Part shown: in pieces, positions 59,526 through 64,000 of the stretch
Numbering within the stretch: position 1 is the first letter of the stretch
Layout: each line of letters begins with the position of its first letter
Source: Paulownia fortunei
Lineage: Eukaryota > Streptophyta > Magnoliopsida > Lamiales > Paulowniaceae
NCBI GenBank assembly: GCA_019321725.1
Contig: CM033121.1
Coordinates: 3,596,001 to 3,660,000, forward strand
Length of the DNA stretch: 64,000 bases
Direction of reading: 5' to 3'
Position numbers and translations under genes: made by a program
The notes under the pieces: model-generated
What the model was told of the DNA's origin: nothing
Databases searched by the model: none
The model's input: the letters and a program-made list of their open reading frames with translations, nothing else

Positions 59526-61090
59526 TTACCAAGGTGGATTGGAGCCTTCTCTCACAGAAGGCGACCTGGAACCCATGCTGTCATCTCTTCCCAACCTAGA
59601 CATACTCCTGCCACTTTTAGGAGTACTCAATCCAGGGCTTGCACTGCGGTAACTTGCTCTTAGAGATTCATCAATAGATCGGGAAGACTTGGCGATCGCA
59701 TTCCTCATGAACTTTTGGGCGGCATGTGAAAGTGTCCGTGTGCTTGGACTTGCACTTCCTCCTCTAACTGGTGAAGGTAATGGTGGTTTCTGAAACATCT
59801 TTGACCTCTCCCTGAGCTTCCTTGCAGCCTCCCTAGACAAAGAATGTGCCTTCACATCCCTTGAAGGCGGCATGGGGATTTTAAACTGTGGCCCATCCCC
59901 ACTACCCCCGATATCAATTGGTGTGTCCTCTGGCTCTAACCTCATTGGTGTCCCCTCAATTTCTCCCCAGGTTATAAACGGTGACTCATCAACCCCTGGA
60001 GCAGGGGATGGAGTTTTCACAAAACTATATCCATTGTCTGCCTTCTTCTCAGACTCCACATAAAATCTATTCGGGGTCTTCCTCAACTCCTCCAAATCAT
60101 ATTTCTTCACCTTATCACTATCTCTACTGGAAAAAGGAACTGGGGTAGCCCCAGCGACAGGTGTGTAAAACACTGCAACACTGTCATCCTCCTTCAATGC
60201 ATTAACATCCATTGCTTTGGCATGGAATCGAGTATTTGATCTGCTAATCTCCTTTGTCAACCCTTTTAGCCTCAGGGCTCTCTCCTCTTCAGTCAAAGGC
60301 GCCTCCCCTCTATCAGCTGGATGATACATCAATAAGTTCTTGGGTGTGTATTTCCACCCTTCCAGCGTACTCACCGGCTGATCTGATGTCCCATAGCCAT
60401 CAGTAGCACTTCTCTCTCGTGTATTCCCATTCTCAATCAAATTATTCCCAGCATTCCCCTCAGTTGTGCCACATTCCAACAAATACCCATACTTTTCCTT
60501 CTTCTTCCTATTCACTTTCTCCATAATCCTCGAGAAGCTCTCATTATCCTCACTCGTGTACTTCCTTAAGAAGTCATCAAGCGACAACGAAACATCCACT
60601 TGTTCTTCCCCTCCTTCACCACTGCCGTCAAGTTCATCACTTACAACATTCTCTTTATGCTCATTATAAAAGGACGGTGTAACAGAAGTATTACGTAAAA
60701 AAAAGGAACCAGGGGTTGCAGTGGTGGAGCGGAGCGAAGCATCGGCGGCGGAGTCCCCGCCTTTCCGTAGGCGGCGACGTTCGAGGATCTTGAGCTGGGC
60801 ATCTCGGATAAGCACAGGATCGTGGGTACGAACAGCCTGCAACCAGTCGAGGCGATCGCGCAGCTTGGGGATGTCCGGAAAGAAGTCACGCTCGATAATC
60901 TTCTCGATGGCGGCGACGTAGGTGTCTTCGTCTAAAACGGTGGGGCTCCGGCGGCGCTTACGGGTGGCGAAATCGGGAGTGGAAGTAGAAACAAGGGGTA
61001 AATTAGAGTTAGGGTTTGGATCGGAGGAAAGGGAAGGAGCAGGGGAAGGAGTAGAGAGATGGCGGGGGAGTGGCCTGGGGATAACAACAT
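59526..61090 (-). CDS. ESS2 / DGCR14-type spliceosome factor, one-base frame break near the N terminus
   Basis: A single exon. The main frame (60842-59526 and upstream) contains the Es2 domain: TVLDEDTYVAAIEKIIERDF, FPDIPKLRDRLDWLQAVRTH, LSLDDFLRKYTSEDNESF, NLLMYHPADRGE, NTRFHAKAMDVNALKE, PFITWGEIEGTPMRL, and the Ser/Arg-rich tail ending REGSNPPW. This frame has no ATG. MLLSPGHSP, the usual plant start, is encoded at 61090-61064 in another frame. The switch falls in a run of five Cs (minus strand, 61064-61068), and one extra C would join the two into about 521 residues, the expected family length. ESS2/DGCR14 is a nuclear protein of catalytic spliceosomes. I treat the break as a probable sequence error. 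Confidence 0.88.
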
Positions 61091-61892
61091 GATTATTTCT
61101 GTATGCTGCTCTGAGAGATGTGTTGAGAAGCAGAAGAAAGATGGAGAGTTTGAGGAATTAGGGTTTGGAAATTGGGGAAACTGTAATTCAATTTTTGCCC
61201 AGGGAAATAGAAATGGAGAATGCCTAGACGGCTAGACCCTCCTGGAGCTTTCCTACTGGCCCAATGGAAATATGATCAGATCATGACTATATTATTATTA
61301 TTATTATTATTATTTTATTACTAATAATTACTCCTTTGTCCCAAGTTCAGGTATCAAGTTGATTGATCTTGAAGTTTTAGAAAATATCAAAATTTTGAGT
61401 AATGCTTATTAAATAGTTCTTGATTAAAAGTAACTGGTGTAATATTATTATTTTAAATTAAAGACATATAGATCAGGAATGGACAGTTTCTTAACAAAAA
61501 TTCAATCCAATTTATGTGAGGGTTGATAAAAATTTATTGTACAATTATTTTCTCAAATTGATCGTGTTTTGATTTAATTAAAAATTTCATTAGCAAATTA
61601 GTAAATCTTAATTATAATCCATAGCATATGAACTTATACATTATTATAACTTAAATATATAATGATAATAAAAAACAAAAAAAAAACTTATTTATCATTA
61701 CAATTCAAATAAATAAAAATCTGTTATTTTTAATTAAGAATAAATTAATCATAGTTAAATAAAAAATTCTGCAATCAAACTTTTCCCTCCAAGCCACCAA
61801 AAATTTGGAAATTCTGACATTCAAAAAAATTAAATATCAGTTTCTCATATTTAAACCACAAATTTTTTTGTGGAAAATGTGACAAAATTCTT
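61091..61892. other. ESS2 upstream region
   Basis: A short 5' leader and promoter region followed by AT-rich DNA, with an (ATT)n microsatellite at about 61291-61315. No coding exon. Confidence 0.5.
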
Positions 61893-64000
61893 CAAATGTA
61901 ACTTCTTCCTCCTATTTTCCTTTCAGCCGCCGCCGGAGTTCCCCCAACTTCTTCTTCCTCCTCCCTTCCCATTTTCTTCCTCCCTCCACCAACACCTTCC
62001 TCCCCTACTGTGACTATCCCCCACCATGCTTCTCCTTCCCATCGTCGCCACTTTTCTCCACCACCATCATATGTCCCACAGAAACAAAGAACACAATTTC
62101 AGAAACTCTTTTTTTTCAGAACACAAAAGAGGATTAACGATGGCGGTTTGGGTAGGGTGGGGGAGGGGGGTTGCGGGCGGTTTGCTCGGTGGAGTAGGGT
62201 GGGGGGTTTATGTGAACGGCTGGATTAGTTTGGGCAGATTAGGATTTCTTACTTTGTGTGTTAATATCTTTTTCTTATTTTTATTAAATTTATTGATTGA
62301 TTTCCCTTATTGATGGGTTGGTTTGGTTTTACAGACTTGTTTTGGGTTATTGACCTCATTTTATAAAAATAATAGAGTTGGGTTTGGTGTCTTTGTTAGG
62401 AACTTTTTTTGGTTTTTGTAGAGAGAAATTTATTTTTTATAATAAGATTTGTTTTTCTGTTAGTGTGGTTTGATTGAGTTTCCAGGGATTGCTGAAATAG
62501 GTTTTTTGGATAAAAAAAAAAAAAAGACTACAAGCTTGATGGTAAACTAATATATATATATATATATATATTTAAAATGTACAAATATTATTATGTTTGA
62601 ACTTTATTTTATTATTTAATTTTATAGATTTAAAAATATCAAAGAGTTAGGGGATTGAATCACTTCAATGCTGGTAGATTGTGGTGTGGAAATAAATCAT
62701 AATCAATTTTTATATCAAATTTAATATTAAAATAGTTGATCAACTTACTTTATAAAATAATCATTTGGCATTTTCATCAATGACTAGTCCAAATTATGAA
62801 AACTCTACTACTATTTGTAATAAGCATAGATTTATTTTTTGGTGCTAATTTACAAATTAAGAAAAAATTTACAAGGGAGGAAAATGTTGCCAATAGCCTA
62901 ATAGTAATATCTACAAAGATTCAAAATAACAAAAAAAAAATAATTGAATAAAATTTACTTGTTACTTGTATTCTTTATATTTGTGGTTGTCATTTTGATT
63001 GTAATTATAAGGAAAAAATGAGAATGTTTAGTTGAACCTATTGTAATTCTTATAAATGAATATTATTATGAATTTTATGGTTTCTAACTTATATATTTTA
63101 TGACTTTAAGATACAAAAACAATTTTTACATTTTATACTCCATTCATGAATAGGTGCAAAATTTTTGCAATGAAGAATCTAGAAAAAAACTTTTCTATAG
63201 CTAACAAAATTCATTCGGCTAAAGTGGCATTTTTGGAATTTTCAAATCCATCAAAATTCATCAAGCCGCCAGCCCTTATTATAAGCACCACATTAGTAAT
63301 TTGAAAATTAATTATTTATCCGAATGTTAATTATTTACTTGAAGATACTATGCTTGCTGGTAAATAGAAACACAAATTGAATATGTTGAAAATTAGAAGT
63401 CATTAGTGTCAAACCAATACCAACAACCAATAAATAAAGAGGGCAAAAAAGGGCAGATGATGAATCTGAATCATTCCTTAATAAACAAAAATATTCTAGA
63501 ATAAACAATTCCAAATATCTATATTTCAACTATTTTAACATAAATATGCAAAAAATATTAACACAATTAAGAAGTCCTAATTTGCTCAAATAACCCAGTC
63601 CCAACCCCATTCGCCGCACACACAAATGTTGTAGGGATTTTATTTCATGGTGAGGTGATGCCAACAAGAGTGCTGGTGGCCGCCAGCTAGCAACCCCCTC
63701 CCCCACCCACCCCAAATTGCCACCATCCTTTTTCGTCTCCGTATTTTGGAAAGGAGTTTCTGAGATTGCTTGTTGTATTTCTATGGGATAGATGGTGGTG
63801 GAGAAAAGTGGTTACGATGGAAGGAGGTAGTGACAGTGGTGGAGTGGGGTGTTGGTGGAAAGAGGAAGAAGGCAGCAGCGGAGGGAAGGAGGGTAAAAAG
63901 TGGAAGTTAGGTGGCGACGGGGAGGAGAGGAGGAAGAGGAAGTTAGGAGAACTCCAACCGTGGGGGGAGGAGAAGACCAAGAAGAAGTTACATCTGAAAA
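61893..64000. mobile_element. Large inverted-repeat element, right end cut by the window
   Basis: 61893-62290 on the plus strand is homologous over its length to the minus strand of 64000 down to about 63530. Shared landmarks in order: ATGTAACTTCTTC; CTCCACCACCATC; CAGAAACTC; a G-rich GGGTGGGGGAGGGGG stretch; TTAGGA(T/C)TTCTTA; and GTGTTAATAT. The arms are CT-rich and the 1.2-kb interior is AT-rich without coding capacity. Long arms of this kind suggest a Mutator-like or foldback element. The outer terminus and target duplication are outside the window. Confidence 0.65.
62549..62571 (+). repeat. (TA)n microsatellite
   Basis: About eleven TA repeats inside the interior of the terminal inverted-repeat element. 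Confidence 0.9.

Noticed and set aside
60641..60889. 82-codon minus-strand frame near the ESS2 start
   Set aside because: It overlaps the Es2-domain frame, which carries the conserved motifs.
62026..62313. Open frames of 95 codons here and 97 codons at 63687-63980 (minus), with similar peptides
   Set aside because: Their similarity follows from the nucleotide inverted repeat. Both are low-complexity Pro/His/Gly-rich with no conserved domain.
1..64000. tRNA, rRNA, CRISPR arrays, bacterial operons, viral integrations
   Set aside because: I looked for cloverleaf boxes, rRNA cores, regularly spaced direct repeats, and reverse transcriptase or coat motifs. None was convincing.

Overview
The window is nuclear DNA of a flowering plant, almost certainly a eudicot. 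It shows GT-AG introns of 0.1-1.3 kb, AT-rich intergenic DNA, many short inverted-repeat elements, and plant-specific families: IQD, group IIb WRKY, PLS-type PPR, Whirly and MIR395. The species cannot be named from the sequence. All gene models were built by hand from splice sites and reading phase, and no database search was run.

Layout. 1-2.1 kb is AT-rich and holds remnants of a PQQ/polyvinyl-alcohol-dehydrogenase-like gene. 2.4-7.7 kb is a MIR395 cluster that the open reading frames do not show. It has five hairpins: two on the minus strand and three on the plus strand. They are arranged as a duplicated head-to-head unit plus one tandem extra copy, and three hairpins have their own TATA box. 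8.4-15.9 kb (minus) is a six-exon IQD gene with a 32-nt last coding exon. 16-23.7 kb is AT-rich and includes a hAT-like element. 23.8-26.7 kb (plus) is a seven-exon LRR receptor-like pseudokinase. 27.5-29.4 kb (plus) is an intronless PPR gene. 29.5-30.6 kb (minus) is a broken PV42/SNF4-like CBS gene. 31.7-34.2 kb (minus) is a WRKY61/72-like factor. 34.2-41.1 kb is non-genic, with a 220-bp tandem duplication and a Stowaway-like MITE.

41.2-44.9 kb (minus) is a WHIRLY1-type gene. It is divergent from a CCHC zinc-knuckle/NUMOD3-like gene at 45.4-50.2 kb (plus), and the two share a promoter of under 0.6 kb. 50.2-53.7 kb is a nest of DNA-transposon remnants. 53.8-55.7 kb (minus) is a pectate lyase. 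56.9-57.9 kb (plus) is a subtilase pseudogene. 59.5-61.1 kb (minus) is an ESS2/DGCR14 splicing-factor gene interrupted by a one-base lesion in a homopolymer. 61.9-64.0 kb is a large inverted repeat cut by the window end.

Function and context. MIR395 is the sulfate-starvation microRNA that represses ATP sulfurylases and a low-affinity sulfate transporter. The IQD, LRR pseudokinase and PPR order recalls Arabidopsis At2g02790, At2g02780 and At2g02750, so the 8-29 kb block looks like old conserved microsynteny. Two genes, WHIRLY1 and ESS2, have 5' ends that are each explained by one missing base, which suggests consensus errors rather than gene death.
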